Of a DNA stretch of 52,402 nucleotides, positions 20,165 to 28,647 are shown one piece after another. The stretch's first letter is position 1, and every line of letters begins with the position of its first letter. Position numbers and translations under genes: made by a program. Origin of the DNA: Pseudogulbenkiania sp. (GTDB lineage Bacteria; Pseudomonadota; Gammaproteobacteria; Burkholderiales; Chromobacteriaceae); NCBI GenBank assembly GCA_016192025.1, contig JACPUY010000350.1, forward strand, positions 1-52,402, written 5' to 3'. The notes under the pieces were generated by a model. That model made no database searches, was not told the origin of the DNA, and saw only the letters and a program-made list of their open reading frames with translations.

Positions 20165-21547
20165 ATGCAAGACAGCAAAGCCTGGTCCGGCCGCTTCTCC
20201 GAGCCGGTCTCCGAACTCGTCAAGAAATACACCGCCTCGGTCGACTTCGATAAGCGTCTGGCCGAGTTCGACATCGAGGGCTCGCTGGCCCATGCCACCA
20301 TGCTGAACAAGGCCGGCGTGCTGTCCGACGACGACGTGGCGGCCATCCGCCAGGGCATGGCCGAGATTCTGGACGACATCCGCGCCGGCCGGCTGGAATG
20401 GAGCGTGGACCTGGAAGACGTGCACATGAACGTCGAGCGCCGCCTGACCGACAAGATCGGCGACGCCGGCAAGCGCCTGCACACCGGCCGCTCGCGCAAC
20501 GACCAGGTCGCCACCGACATCCGGCTGTGGCTGCGCGCCCAGATCGACGCCATCGTGGTGCTGATCGCCGAGCTGCAAGAGAGCCTGCTCGATCTGGCCG
20601 AAGCCAACGCCGACACCGTGATGCCGGGCTTCACCCATCTGCAAGTCGCCCAGCCGGTGACCTTCGGCCACCACATGCTGGCCTACGTCGAGATGCTGGG
20701 TCGCGACGCCGAGCGCATGACCGACTGCCGCAAGCGCGTCAACCGCCTGCCGCTGGGCGCCGCTGCGCTGGCCGGCACCACCTTCCCGATTGACCGCCAC
20801 TACACCGCGCAGCTGTTGGGCTTCGACGACGTCTGCCACAACTCGCTCGACGCGGTGTCCGACTGCGACTTCGCCATCGAATTCACCGCCGCCGCCTCGC
20901 TGGTGATGGTGCACCTCTCGCGTCTGTCCGAAGAACTGATCCTATGGATGAGTCCGCGCGTGGGCTTCATCGACATCGCCGACCGCTTCTGCACCGGTTC
21001 GTCGATCATGCCGCAGAAGAAGAACCCGGACGTGCCGGAACTGGTGCGCGGCAAGTCGGGCCGCGTGGTCGGCCACCTGATCGCGCTCACGACGCTGATG
21101 AAGGCGCAGCCGCTGGCCTACAACAAGGACAACCAGGAAGACAAGGAACCGCTGTTCGACACCGCCGACACGCTGATCGATACGCTGCGCATCTACGCCG
21201 ACATGATGCGCGGTATCACGGTGAAGAAGGAGGCGATGCGCGCCGCGGTGCTGCAGGGCTTCGCTACCGCGACGGATCTCGCTGACTATCTGGTGAAGAA
21301 GGGCCTGCCGTTCCGCGACAGCCACGAAGTGGTGGCGCTGACCGTGCGCCACGCCGAGACCCAGGGCGTGGACATTGCCGACCTGAGCCTGGACAAGCTG
21401 CGCGAGTTCTCGCCGCTGATCGAGGCCGACGTGTTCACGGTACTGACGCCGGAAGGTTCGCTGGCGCAGCGCGACCACGTCGGCGGTACCGCGCCGAACC
21501 AGGTGCGCGCGCAGATCGCCCGCCACCGCGCGCGTCTGGCCGGCTGA
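20165..21547 (+). CDS. argH: Argininosuccinate lyase
   Basis: A 460-residue cytoplasmic enzyme that splits argininosuccinate into arginine and fumarate, the last step of arginine synthesis. The superfamily signature [12 protein letters not shown] begins near residue 278 and carries the catalytic serine loop. [17 protein letters not shown] and [12 protein letters not shown] are the other two conserved blocks. It is a single-gene unit with a strong terminator and a TATAAT element about 40 bases before the start. Confidence 0.97.
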   Translation: MQDSKAWSGRFSEPVSELVKKYTASVDFDKRLAEFDIEGSLAHATMLNKAGVLSDDDVAAIRQGMAEILDDIRAGRLEWSVDLEDVHMNVERRLTDKIGDAGKRLHTGRSRNDQVATDIRLWLRAQIDAIVVLIAELQESLLDLAEANADTVMPGFTHLQVAQPVTFGHHMLAYVEMLGRDAERMTDCRKRVNRLPLGAAALAGTTFPIDRHYTAQLLGFDDVCHNSLDAVSDCDFAIEFTAAASLVMVHLSRLSEELILWMSPRVGFIDIADRFCTGSSIMPQKKNPDVPELVRGKSGRVVGHLIALTTLMKAQPLAYNKDNQEDKEPLFDTADTLIDTLRIYADMMRGITVKKEAMRAAVLQGFATATDLADYLVKKGLPFRDSHEVVALTVRHAETQGVDIADLSLDKLREFSPLIEADVFTVLTPEGSLAQRDHVGGTAPNQVRAQIARHRARLAG

Positions 21548-21572
21548 GTCATCGCCGCGACACCATCGAACC

Positions 21573-21596
21573 GGCCGGGACTGTCCCGGCCTTTTT
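21573..21596 (+). terminator. Rho-independent terminator of argH
   Basis: GGCCGGGA (21573-21580) and TCCCGGCC (21584-21591) form an 8-bp stem with a CTG loop, followed by five T residues. Confidence 0.9.
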
Positions 21597-21727
21597 CTTG
21601 CCCGCCGGTCGCACAACCACAACGGCGGAGGAATATGTTATCGGGGTCAATTTCTTCCGATGCATAACTCGGTAAGATGAACGACTATCCGACGCGTCAG
21701 CGCCACGCCTAGCCTCCGGGAGATACC

Positions 21728-22561
21728 GTGTTGTTCAGCAAAACCCGCACCGCCCTGCAGCAGTCCGAAACCCTCAACGCCAGCCTGCAGCAGGAGAACG
21801 CCGTGCTGAAAAGCCGGCTCGCCCAGCTGGAAAGCGCCCACGCCGAACAGGCCGAGGAGCTGGCCCGGCTGCAGCGCGAACGCAGCATGCTGCAAGGGGT
21901 GTTCGCCAACGTCGGCCGCTTCGGCGACACCCTGACCGGCGTGCGCCAGTCCTTCCTCGGCCTGGCCGACTCGCTGAGCCGGGAAAAGACCTCGGCGCGC
22001 GACGTGGCAGCGCAATCCGACGCCAACCGCCAAGGCTTCGAGCGCATAGCCGTCAACCTGAAGAGCATGTTCGAGCGCATCCAGCTGGCGTCGGCCAACG
22101 TCGAGGCGCTGTACCAGCAGGCCGAGCAGATCGGCGGCATCGTGCGGCTGATCAAGGACATCGCCGACCAGACCAACCTGCTGGCGCTGAACGCCGCCAT
22201 CGAGGCCGCCCGCGCCGGCGAAACCGGCCGCGGCTTCGCCGTGGTGGCGGACGAGGTGCGCAAGCTGGCGGAACGCACCGCCAAGGCCACCACCGAGATT
22301 GCCGGACTGGTCGGCACCATCCAGGGCGAAACCCAGAGCGCCAAGGAGACCATGCAGTTGGGCGCCCACGACGCCAGCCGCTTCTCGGCGGAGAGCCAGG
22401 ACGCGGTAGCGAACATGCAGCGCCTCTGCGACCTGTCGCAACAGATGGAAACGGCGATCGCCGCGGCGGCGCAGCTGTCCGGCGTCGAACTCACCAACCT
22501 CGACGAGCTGACCGTCAAGCTGGAGCGCCTGCTGGCCGAGCTGACGCCGGCCGGACACTGA
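21728..22561 (+). CDS. Soluble methyl-accepting chemotaxis-type receptor with CZB-like tail
   Basis: A 277-residue protein with no membrane segment, so a cytoplasmic receptor. Residues 1-60 form a coiled coil. The signalling hairpin tip is [21 protein letters not shown] (about residues 152-172), which contacts CheA and CheW. The last 25 residues, [19 protein letters not shown], look like the first helix of a CZB zinc-binding domain, but the usual zinc histidine is Glu and the chain stops where the domain should continue. No chemotaxis genes are adjacent. The ligand is unknown. Confidence 0.88.
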   Translation: MLFSKTRTALQQSETLNASLQQENAVLKSRLAQLESAHAEQAEELARLQRERSMLQGVFANVGRFGDTLTGVRQSFLGLADSLSREKTSARDVAAQSDANRQGFERIAVNLKSMFERIQLASANVEALYQQAEQIGGIVRLIKDIADQTNLLALNAAIEAARAGETGRGFAVVADEVRKLAERTAKATTEIAGLVGTIQGETQSAKETMQLGAHDASRFSAESQDAVANMQRLCDLSQQMETAIAAAAQLSGVELTNLDELTVKLERLLAELTPAGH

Positions 22562-22575
22562 CCCTGGCTTCCGTT

Positions 22576-22598
22576 GGCCGACGTCCTGCGCGTCGGCC
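22576..22598. terminator. Possible bidirectional terminator between receptor and glpK
   Basis: GGCCGACG (22576-22583) pairs with CGTCGGCC (22591-22598) in the 46-bp gap between convergent genes. The following CGCTTTCT is a poor T-tract, so efficiency is uncertain. Confidence 0.4.
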
Positions 22599-22607
22599 CG
22601 CTTTCTC

Positions 22608-24080
22608 TCAGCCAGGCGGGCTCAAGGTGCGCCCCACCGCCGCCAGCCAGCCCTGGTACAGTGCCGCGCGCCGCTCTTCGGCCATGCCCGGTTCGAAGCG
22701 CTGCTGGCGTTGCCACAGCGCCGCCAGTTCGTCGAGCGAACCGAACACCCCCGCCCCCAGTCCCGCCAGATAGGCCGCGCCGAGTGCGGTGGTTTCGCTG
22801 ACCACCGGCCGCTCCACCGGCACCGCCAGCATGTCGGCCAAAAACTGCATCAGCCAGTCGTTGCCGACCATGCCGCCGTCGACACGCAGGCTGCCCGGGC
22901 GCGCCGCGCCGTCGGCCTGCATCGCTTCCAGCAGGTCGCGCGTCTGGTAGCACACCGACTCCAGCGCGGCGCGCACGATGTGGGCGATGCCGGAGTCACG
23001 CGTCAGGCCGGTGATGGCGCCGCGCGCCAGCGGGTCCCAGTACGGCGCGCCGAGCCCGGTGAACGCCGGCACCAGGTAGACGCCGCCGGTATCGGTGAGC
23101 TGGCGCGCCAGCGTCTCGCTCTCGCCCGCCGAATGGATCAGCCGCACCGCATCGCGCAGCCACTGCAGCGCCGCCCCGGCGACGAAGATGCTGCCCTCCA
23201 GCGCGTAGGTGGTCTTGCCCTCGAGCCGGTAGCACACCGTCGACAGCAGGCGGTGGCGCGAGCGCAACACCGTGTCACCGGTGTTCTGCACCATGAAGCA
23301 GCCGGTGCCGTAGGTGGACTTGATCATGCCCGGCTCGAAGCAGGCCTGCCCGACGGTGGCGGCCTGCTGGTCGCCGGCCAGCGCGGTGATCTTCAACGGC
23401 GGGCCGAACAGCGTGGTCACGCCGAACTCGGCGACGTTGTCGCGCACCTCGGGCAGCAAGGCGCGCGGTATGCCGAACAGCGCCAAGAGTTCGTCGTCCC
23501 ACTGCTGGGTGTGGATGTCGAACAGCAGCGTGCGTGCGGCGTTGCTGGCGTCGGTGGCGTGCACCCGCCCCTCGGTCAGCCGCCACAGCAGGAAGCTGTC
23601 AACGGTGCCGAACGCCAGCTCGCCAAGCTCGGCGCGTTCGCGCGCGCCGGGGACGTGGTCGAGCAGCCAGGCCAGCTTGCTGGCGGAGAAGTACGGGTCG
23701 AGCAACAGACCGGTCTTGGCGCTCACCAGCGCCGTGTTGTCCGGCGTGGCCAGCGCCGCGCAGCGCTCGGCGGTACGCCGGTCCTGCCAGACGATGGCGC
23801 GATGCAGCACCCGGCCGCTGGCGCGCTCCCACAGCAGCGTGGTCTCGCGCTGGTTGGTCAGGCCGAGCGCCACCGGCCGCGCGCCGCTGGCCAGCACCTC
23901 GCGGCACAGCGCCAGCGTGTCGCGCCAGATATCCTCGGGCTCGTGCTCAACCCAGCCCGGCTGCGGGAAGTGCTGCGGCAGCTCGCGCTGCGCGCGCGCC
24001 GTCACCCGACCGTGCGCGTCGAACAGCATGGCGCGGGTGCTGGTGGTGCCCTGGTCGATCACCAACAATGTTGCCGTCAT
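22608..24080 (-). CDS. glpK: Glycerol kinase
   Basis: A 490-residue enzyme that phosphorylates glycerol to glycerol 3-phosphate. The N-terminal phosphate loop [16 protein letters not shown], the glycerol-binding [11 protein letters not shown] and the [11 protein letters not shown] block are intact, as is [18 protein letters not shown] near residue 405. A strong GGAAGGAG ribosome site precedes the start. It is divergent from a DeoR-type glpR gene with palindromes between them, so repression relieved by glycerol 3-phosphate is expected. No glpF or glpD lies in the window. Confidence 0.96.
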   Translation of the reverse strand: MTATLLVIDQGTTSTRAMLFDAHGRVTARAQRELPQHFPQPGWVEHEPEDIWRDTLALCREVLASGARPVALGLTNQRETTLLWERASGRVLHRAIVWQDRRTAERCAALATPDNTALVSAKTGLLLDPYFSASKLAWLLDHVPGARERAELGELAFGTVDSFLLWRLTEGRVHATDASNAARTLLFDIHTQQWDDELLALFGIPRALLPEVRDNVAEFGVTTLFGPPLKITALAGDQQAATVGQACFEPGMIKSTYGTGCFMVQNTGDTVLRSRHRLLSTVCYRLEGKTTYALEGSIFVAGAALQWLRDAVRLIHSAGESETLARQLTDTGGVYLVPAFTGLGAPYWDPLARGAITGLTRDSGIAHIVRAALESVCYQTRDLLEAMQADGAARPGSLRVDGGMVGNDWLMQFLADMLAVPVERPVVSETTALGAAYLAGLGAGVFGSLDELAALWQRQQRFEPGMAEERRAALYQGWLAAVGRTLSPPG

Positions 24081-24153
24081 AAGCCAGACTCCTTCCGATC
24101 GAGCTACCGCGCCGACAAAAACGCGTGCCGATTTGCCCGCAGGCGGCGAAATA

Positions 24154-24165
24154 TGTTAATTAACA
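24154..24165. promoter_or_regulatory. Palindrome in the glpK-glpR divergent region
   Basis: TGTTAATTAACA is a perfect 12-bp palindrome, 74 bases from the glpK start and 29 from the glpR start. It resembles an ATGTT-type GlpR half-site arrangement. Confidence 0.4.
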
Positions 24166-24176
24166 GGCCATAGATT

Positions 24177-24188
24177 TTCGGAATCGAA
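24177..24188. promoter_or_regulatory. GlpR operator candidate
   Basis: TTCGGAATCGAA is a TTCG-N4-CGAA dyad, the core pattern of the E. coli GlpR operator. It ends 5 bases before the glpR start codon, where bound repressor would also block glpR translation initiation or transcription. Confidence 0.45.
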
Positions 24189-24193
24189 CCAAC

Positions 24194-24958
24194 ATGAGTC
24201 GCTCCCCCCGCCACGAGAAGATCCTGCAACTGGTCCGCGAAAACGGTTTCATGCCGATCGAGGAGCTGGCCCGCTTGCTCGACGTGACCCCGCAGACCAT
24301 CCGCCGCGACATCAATCAGCTGTGCGAGGAAAACCTGCTGCGCCGCTATCACGGCGGCGCCGCGCTCGGCAGCAGCGTCGAGAACGAGGACTACGTGGCG
24401 CGCAAGGGCAAGCTGCAGAGCGAGAAGGCGCACATCGCCGACATGATCGCCGAGCATATCCCCGATCATGCCTCGCTGTTCATGAGCATCGGCACCACCA
24501 TCGAGGCGGTGGCGCAGGCGCTCACCGCCAGCCACAAGGGCTTGCGCGTAATCACCAACAATATCCATGTGGCGTCGATCATGTCGGTCAACCCCGACTT
24601 CAACGTGCTGATCACCTCCGGTGTGGTGCGCGCCTCGGACGGCGGCATCACCGGGGTGGCCACGCTCGATTTCATCAACCAGTTCAAGGTCGACTACGCC
24701 ATTCTCGGCGTCTCCGGCATCGAACCGGACGGCTCGCTGCTCGACTTCGACTACCGCGAGGTGCGCGTGGCGCAGGCGATGATGAACAACGCGCGCCACC
24801 GCTACCTCGCCGCCGACCACAGCAAGTTCGGCCGCAACGCGCTGGTGCGCATGGGCCACATCAGCGAATTCCACGCCGTGTTTACCGACGAGACCCCGCC
24901 GGAGCCGCTGGCCAAGATGATGGTCGAGCACAACGTGCGCCTGCACCTTGCAGAATAG
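24194..24958 (+). CDS. glpR: DeoR-family regulator, GlpR-like
   Basis: A 254-residue repressor. The winged helix covers residues 5-55 (ILQLVRENGFMPIEELARLLDVTPQTIRRDINQLCEE is the classic DeoR start). A sugar-phosphate-binding domain follows, with FMSIGTTIEAVAQAL and VTNN-like segments and the C-terminal DHSKFGRNALVRMGHISEF. Divergence from glpK makes the glycerol 3-phosphate repressor the likely identity. A clear terminator follows. Confidence 0.88.
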   Translation: MSRSPRHEKILQLVRENGFMPIEELARLLDVTPQTIRRDINQLCEENLLRRYHGGAALGSSVENEDYVARKGKLQSEKAHIADMIAEHIPDHASLFMSIGTTIEAVAQALTASHKGLRVITNNIHVASIMSVNPDFNVLITSGVVRASDGGITGVATLDFINQFKVDYAILGVSGIEPDGSLLDFDYREVRVAQAMMNNARHRYLAADHSKFGRNALVRMGHISEFHAVFTDETPPEPLAKMMVEHNVRLHLAE

Positions 24959-24977
24959 GCCGCGACCGCCCGCCGAC

Positions 24978-25006
24978 AAAAGCCCGCGTATGCCGCGGGC
25001 TTTTTT
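24978..25006 (+). terminator. Rho-independent terminator of glpR
   Basis: AAAAGCCCGCG (24978-24988) pairs with CGCGGGCTTTT (24994-25004) around TATGC, ending in a run of six T residues. Confidence 0.92.
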
Positions 25007-25080
25007 GCGACCGGCCGGCGGCGCGCCGGCCCCTGCTGGTATACTGCAGCGTTTGCAAGCAACGACAAGCCTGACGCGCC

Positions 25081-26964
25081 ATGAACGTATTTTACGAAGA
25101 AAGCGGCAGCTTCAAAGTGGGCGCCGTGGTGTCCCGCAATGACGCCAGCCTGCAGGTCGACACCCTCCACGGCAAACGCGCCAAGATCAAGTCGGCCAAC
25201 GTGATGCTGGAATTCAACTCGGCGCTGGCCGAGTTCCTGCCGGCGGTCGCGGCGCTGGGCGCCGAGATCGACCTCGACTTCCTGTGGGAGGTCAGCGGCC
25301 AGGACGAATTCGGCTTCGAGGCGCTGGCCGCCGACTACTGGGGCCACACCCCCAACGCAGTGGAAGCCGCCGCCATCATCCAGCGCCTGTTCGAGGCGCC
25401 GATGTACTTCTACAAGAAGGGCAAGGGCCGCTTCAAGGCGGCGCCGGAAGAGTCGCTGAAGGCCGCGCTGGCCGGCATCGAGAAGAAGAAGCGCGAGCAG
25501 GAACAGATCGACGGCTGGGTCGCCGAACTGAAGGCCGGCCGGCTGCCGGACGCCATCCGCGCCCAGCTGATGACGCTGCTGTTCCGCCCGGACAAGAACA
25601 CGCTGGAATTCAAGGCCCTCGACCAGGCCTGCCGCGAGCGCAACCTGCCGCCGCTGCGGCTGGCGGCCGAGATCGGCGGTATCCCGTCGGTGCCGGACTA
25701 CCTGATGGCCGGCTTCCTGCTGGAATACTTCCCCAAGGGCACCGGCTTCGGCCAGTACGCCGCACCGGCGCTGCCGGGCGACGAGCTGCCGCTGGCCGAG
25801 GTGGCAGCGTTCTCGATCGACGACGCGGCCACCACCGAGATCGACGATGCGCTGTCGCTGGTTGTGCTGCCCAACGGCAACCAGCGCGTCGGCATCCACA
25901 TCGCCGCGCCGACGCTGGGTGTGGCGCCGGGCTCGGACATCGAGAAGCTGGTATTCAACCGCCTGTCCACCGTGTACTTCCCCGGCGACAAGATCACCAT
26001 GCTGCCGGACGACGTGGTCGAGCTGTTCACGCTGAAGGAAGGCCAGGCCTGCCCGGCCTTGAGCCTGTACGTCGAAGTGACGCCGGAGTTCGAACCGGTC
26101 GGCTACGAGAGCCGCGTCGAGCGCGTGACCATCGCTGCCAACCTGCGCCACGACCAGCTGGAGCAGGTATTCAACGAACAGACACTGGCCGACGCCGGCG
26201 GCGGCCCGGACTATCCGTTCAAGCACGAGCTGACCTGGCTGTGGCAGTTCGCCAACGCGTTGGAAAAGCGCCGCGGCAAGTACGACCCGACGCGCCCGGT
26301 GCAGATGGACTACAACTTCAACGTGGTCGACGGCAAGGTGCTGATCACGCTGCGCAAGCGCGGCGCGCCGATGGACAAGCTGGTTTCCGAGCTGATGATC
26401 CTCGCCAACAGCGAGTGGGGCCGCATGCTGGCCGAGGCCGACATCCCGGCGATGTACCGCGCGCAGAGCATGGGCAAGGTGCGCATGACCACCCGTCCGG
26501 AACCGCACATCGGGCTCGGCGTGGCGCAGTACGCCTGGTCCACCTCGCCGCTGCGGCGTGCCACCGACTTCGTCAACCAGCGCCAGCTGGTGGCGATGAT
26601 CCGCGGCGACAAGCCCGAGTTCGAGCAGGGCAACGCCATGCTGTTCGCCATCCTGCGCGACTTCGACGCCACCTATTCGGCCTACCTCGCGTTCCAGGAC
26701 AAGATGGAGCACTTCTGGTGCCTGCGCTGGTTCAGCCAGGAAGGGGTGAGCGAGCCGACTGCGACGCTGATCAAGGAAGACCTGGTGCGTCTGGATGGCC
26801 TGCCGCTGCGCCTGCGCGTGCCCGGCCTGCCGGAGCTGGCGAGTGGCGACAAGGTGCGGCTGGCGGTGATCCGCATCGACGAACTGACGCAGGAGATCGA
26901 GCTGCGTTACGCCGGCAAGGTCGGCCACGAGGAAGTGCTGGTCGAGGAAGACAGCACGGTGTGA
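25081..26964 (+). CDS. Ribonuclease II/R family (RNB domain) exoribonuclease
   Basis: A 627-residue 3'-5' exoribonuclease-like protein. The RNB active site reads IDDAATTEIDDA: Asp247, Asp255 and Asp256 align with E. coli RNase II Asp201, Asp209 and Asp210, while Glu253 stands where Asp207 would be. The second catalytic block EPHIGLGVAQYAWSTSPLRRATD is present. The N-terminal 200 residues differ from E. coli RNase II, and no C-terminal S1 domain of RNase R length is seen. It is monocistronic, with terminators on both sides. Substrate preference is unknown. Confidence 0.88.
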   Translation: MNVFYEESGSFKVGAVVSRNDASLQVDTLHGKRAKIKSANVMLEFNSALAEFLPAVAALGAEIDLDFLWEVSGQDEFGFEALAADYWGHTPNAVEAAAIIQRLFEAPMYFYKKGKGRFKAAPEESLKAALAGIEKKKREQEQIDGWVAELKAGRLPDAIRAQLMTLLFRPDKNTLEFKALDQACRERNLPPLRLAAEIGGIPSVPDYLMAGFLLEYFPKGTGFGQYAAPALPGDELPLAEVAAFSIDDAATTEIDDALSLVVLPNGNQRVGIHIAAPTLGVAPGSDIEKLVFNRLSTVYFPGDKITMLPDDVVELFTLKEGQACPALSLYVEVTPEFEPVGYESRVERVTIAANLRHDQLEQVFNEQTLADAGGGPDYPFKHELTWLWQFANALEKRRGKYDPTRPVQMDYNFNVVDGKVLITLRKRGAPMDKLVSELMILANSEWGRMLAEADIPAMYRAQSMGKVRMTTRPEPHIGLGVAQYAWSTSPLRRATDFVNQRQLVAMIRGDKPEFEQGNAMLFAILRDFDATYSAYLAFQDKMEHFWCLRWFSQEGVSEPTATLIKEDLVRLDGLPLRLRVPGLPELASGDKVRLAVIRIDELTQEIELRYAGKVGHEEVLVEEDSTV

Positions 26965-27024
26965 TGCCGCGCCCAGGTTAACCACGAGCGGCAGCGTGCC
27001 CGGCTGCGGCCAACCTGAAGTAAC

Positions 27025-27055
27025 AAAAAGCCCCGGATCGCTCCGGGGCTTTTTT
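27025..27055. terminator. Terminator between RNB nuclease and cbtA
   Basis: AAAAAGCCCCGGA pairs with TCCGGGGCTTTTT around TCGC. The T-run on the plus strand and the matching A-run on the left make it able to serve both convergent units. Confidence 0.92.
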
Positions 27056-27075
27056 CATGGGGACCGCCGTGTGAC

Positions 27076-27816
27076 TTAGCGCTGCGCCGCGGGGAAGCGC
27101 TGGAACAGCCCGCCGAGCACGCCGCCCAGCGCCAGCCAGAGCACCGCCGCCGTGGCCAGCCCCGCCAGCATGAAGTCGCTCATCAGACGCTCCGGCACTA
27201 GCGTGTGCACCTCGGTCAGCACCGGGGCGCCCAACAGGTGCGGCAGCGCGGCCAGGGCCAGCGCTCCCGCCGCCCACAGCGGGCGGCGCTTGGCCCAGGC
27301 GCGGTACAGCGCGAACAGGGCACCGGCGGTGCAGGCCACGGTGAGCAACCACCACAGCTGGCGCTGCTGCAGGTCGGCCGCCGGCACACCCGGCGGCTCT
27401 GGCGGCAGGCCAAATGCCGGCGCCAGCTGGAACACCACGAAACCGAGCGCCCCCAGCAGCAGGCCACGCCGCCAGTTGGCCGCGCCGAACTGGGCCAGGC
27501 AGGCACCCAGCAGCAAGGCGTAGCCCATCGCCGCCAGCGTGGTCGAGACCGCCGTGGCGATGGCGCGGTGCGTCTTGTCCTCGGACGGTTCGTCGTTGGC
27601 CACCTGCGCGTGCGAGTGCCCCTCGGCCGCATCAGCTTCGTGCGAATGGGCTTCGTGAACGTGCGCCGCGGCGGGCGCCGGTGCCGCCTCGAGCTGCAGC
27701 TCGTAGCCTTCGGCCTCTTCAATCAGGGGCTGGACCAGCGCCAGCTGGACCGGCGTCGTCACCACCCCGGCCAGCAAGCCGGCCAGCAGCGAAAGCGCCA
27801 CAATGCGTGCAAACAT
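27076..27816 (-). CDS. cbtA: Cobalt transporter subunit CbtA
   Basis: A 246-residue inner-membrane protein with about five hydrophobic helices, the first at residues 5-25 (LSLLAGLLAGVVTTPVQLALVQP). A histidine-rich loop near residues 48-70 (HVHEAHSHEADAAEGHSH) is a likely metal-binding segment. The family is predicted to take up cobalt for cobalamin synthesis. I chose the ATG at 27816; a longer frame from 27900 overlaps cbtB. The partner cbtB is 16 bases upstream on the same strand, behind a cobalamin riboswitch. Confidence 0.9.
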   Translation of the reverse strand: MFARIVALSLLAGLLAGVVTTPVQLALVQPLIEEAEGYELQLEAAPAPAAAHVHEAHSHEADAAEGHSHAQVANDEPSEDKTHRAIATAVSTTLAAMGYALLLGACLAQFGAANWRRGLLLGALGFVVFQLAPAFGLPPEPPGVPAADLQQRQLWWLLTVACTAGALFALYRAWAKRRPLWAAGALALAALPHLLGAPVLTEVHTLVPERLMSDFMLAGLATAAVLWLALGGVLGGLFQRFPAAQR

Positions 27817-27832
27817 GACAATCCTTCGCTGG

Positions 27833-28030
27833 CTAGTGGCAGACAAAACCCATGGTATGGCGCGTATCGTGGCTCTCGCCGTGGGCGATGCCCGGTGCAA
27901 AGCCGACGGCGTAGAGGATCACTGCGCCCAGCATGGCGGCGCACACAGCGGCGGCACGCGCTTTCCAGCGGGTGGCACTGGCGGGGTCAAGGTGGCTGAT
28001 CGGTTCAGCGGCGGATTTGTGCAACAGCAT
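27833..28030 (-). CDS. cbtB: Cobalt transporter subunit CbtB
   Basis: A 65-residue protein with one membrane helix (AAAVCAAMLGAVILYAVGFA) and a C-terminal HDTRHTMGFVCH, the conserved histidine and cysteine cluster of CbtB, thought to bind cobalt. AGGAG lies 7 bases before the ATG at 28030. It is the first gene of the cbtBA unit; an upstream riboswitch should turn it down when cobalamin is plentiful. Confidence 0.9.
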   Translation of the reverse strand: MLLHKSAAEPISHLDPASATRWKARAAAVCAAMLGAVILYAVGFAPGIAHGESHDTRHTMGFVCH

Positions 28031-28195
28031 GTCTATCTCCTGGGTCTTTCCATGGCCCCCCCTGTCTCGTTGCACCGGCTGGCGACACCGGCAGAACCGG
28101 TGGCGCGGGCCGGGGGCGGCGCGGCAGGGTAAGGGAGGGGCAAGCTGGAAGAAACGTTAAGCGCACCGCCCTCCGCGATGCATAGCGTTGTCGCC

Positions 28196-28425
28196 ATCGG
28201 CCGGTCTCCGGGCTCACGAGTCGGGAAAACGGGTTTTCCCACGCCGGCGCCTTCCCATGCTCCGGGAATGTACTCACGCTCATTGTCGAGGGTGAGCACG
28301 CCCAGCACAGTGGCGTCTTGCCGACGTTCACTCGATTACCGTTGCGGGGGCAGCGACGGATTTGCCGGTTGGCACACCGTCTTCCCGTTGGAGCGCTCTC
28401 CCGAGGCATCTGTCCGGCGGCACCA
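28196..28425 (-). promoter_or_regulatory. Cobalamin riboswitch upstream of cbtBA
   Basis: Read on the minus strand, the conserved blocks appear in order: GGTGCC near 28424, GGGAAGACGGTG, AATCCGTCGCTGCCCCCGCAAC, the B12-box GCCACTG (28308-28314), ATGGGAAGGC and the closing GAGCCCGGAGACCGGCC near 28199. This is the standard cobalamin aptamer. The 165 bases between it and cbtB hold a CACCGG/CCGGTG hairpin but no U-tract terminator, so control may be at translation. Repression of cobalt uptake by cobalamin is the known role. Confidence 0.93.
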
Positions 28426-28579
28426 TCGCCAAGCGCTGTCGCGCGGCATGACGCCGGGAAGACATATCGGGAAAGCCTCCAAGCCCGGGCCTTGTTCAGA
28501 CCCGGGCGCACCGAAGGCTGCTTAAGGATAGCAGAACCGCGGCGGCGAGACGGTCAAAATGCATAGGACAAGGCCAATG

Positions 28580-28614
28580 AAAAATGCCGCCCACCCGGTT
28601 CGGGGGAGCGGCAT
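28580..28614 (-). terminator. Rho-independent terminator of rhlE
   Basis: On the minus strand ATGCCGC pairs with GCGGCAT, with an inner CCCG/CGGG stem, followed by a run of T residues (the A-run at 28580-28584). It separates rhlE from the riboswitch unit. Confidence 0.82.
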
Positions 28615-28647
28615 CGGGATGGTCCGGCGCGGACGCCGGCCACCGGC

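Noticed and set aside
22710-24173. A 487-codon open frame on the plus strand across glpK
   Set aside because: The minus frame encodes an intact glycerol kinase; the plus frame translation is compositionally biased and has no recognisable domain.
24802-26985. A 727-codon open frame on the minus strand across the RNB nuclease
   Set aside because: It is an antisense shadow of a GC-rich gene; the translation is His/Gln/Arg-rich with no domain, and the plus frame has clear RNB motifs.
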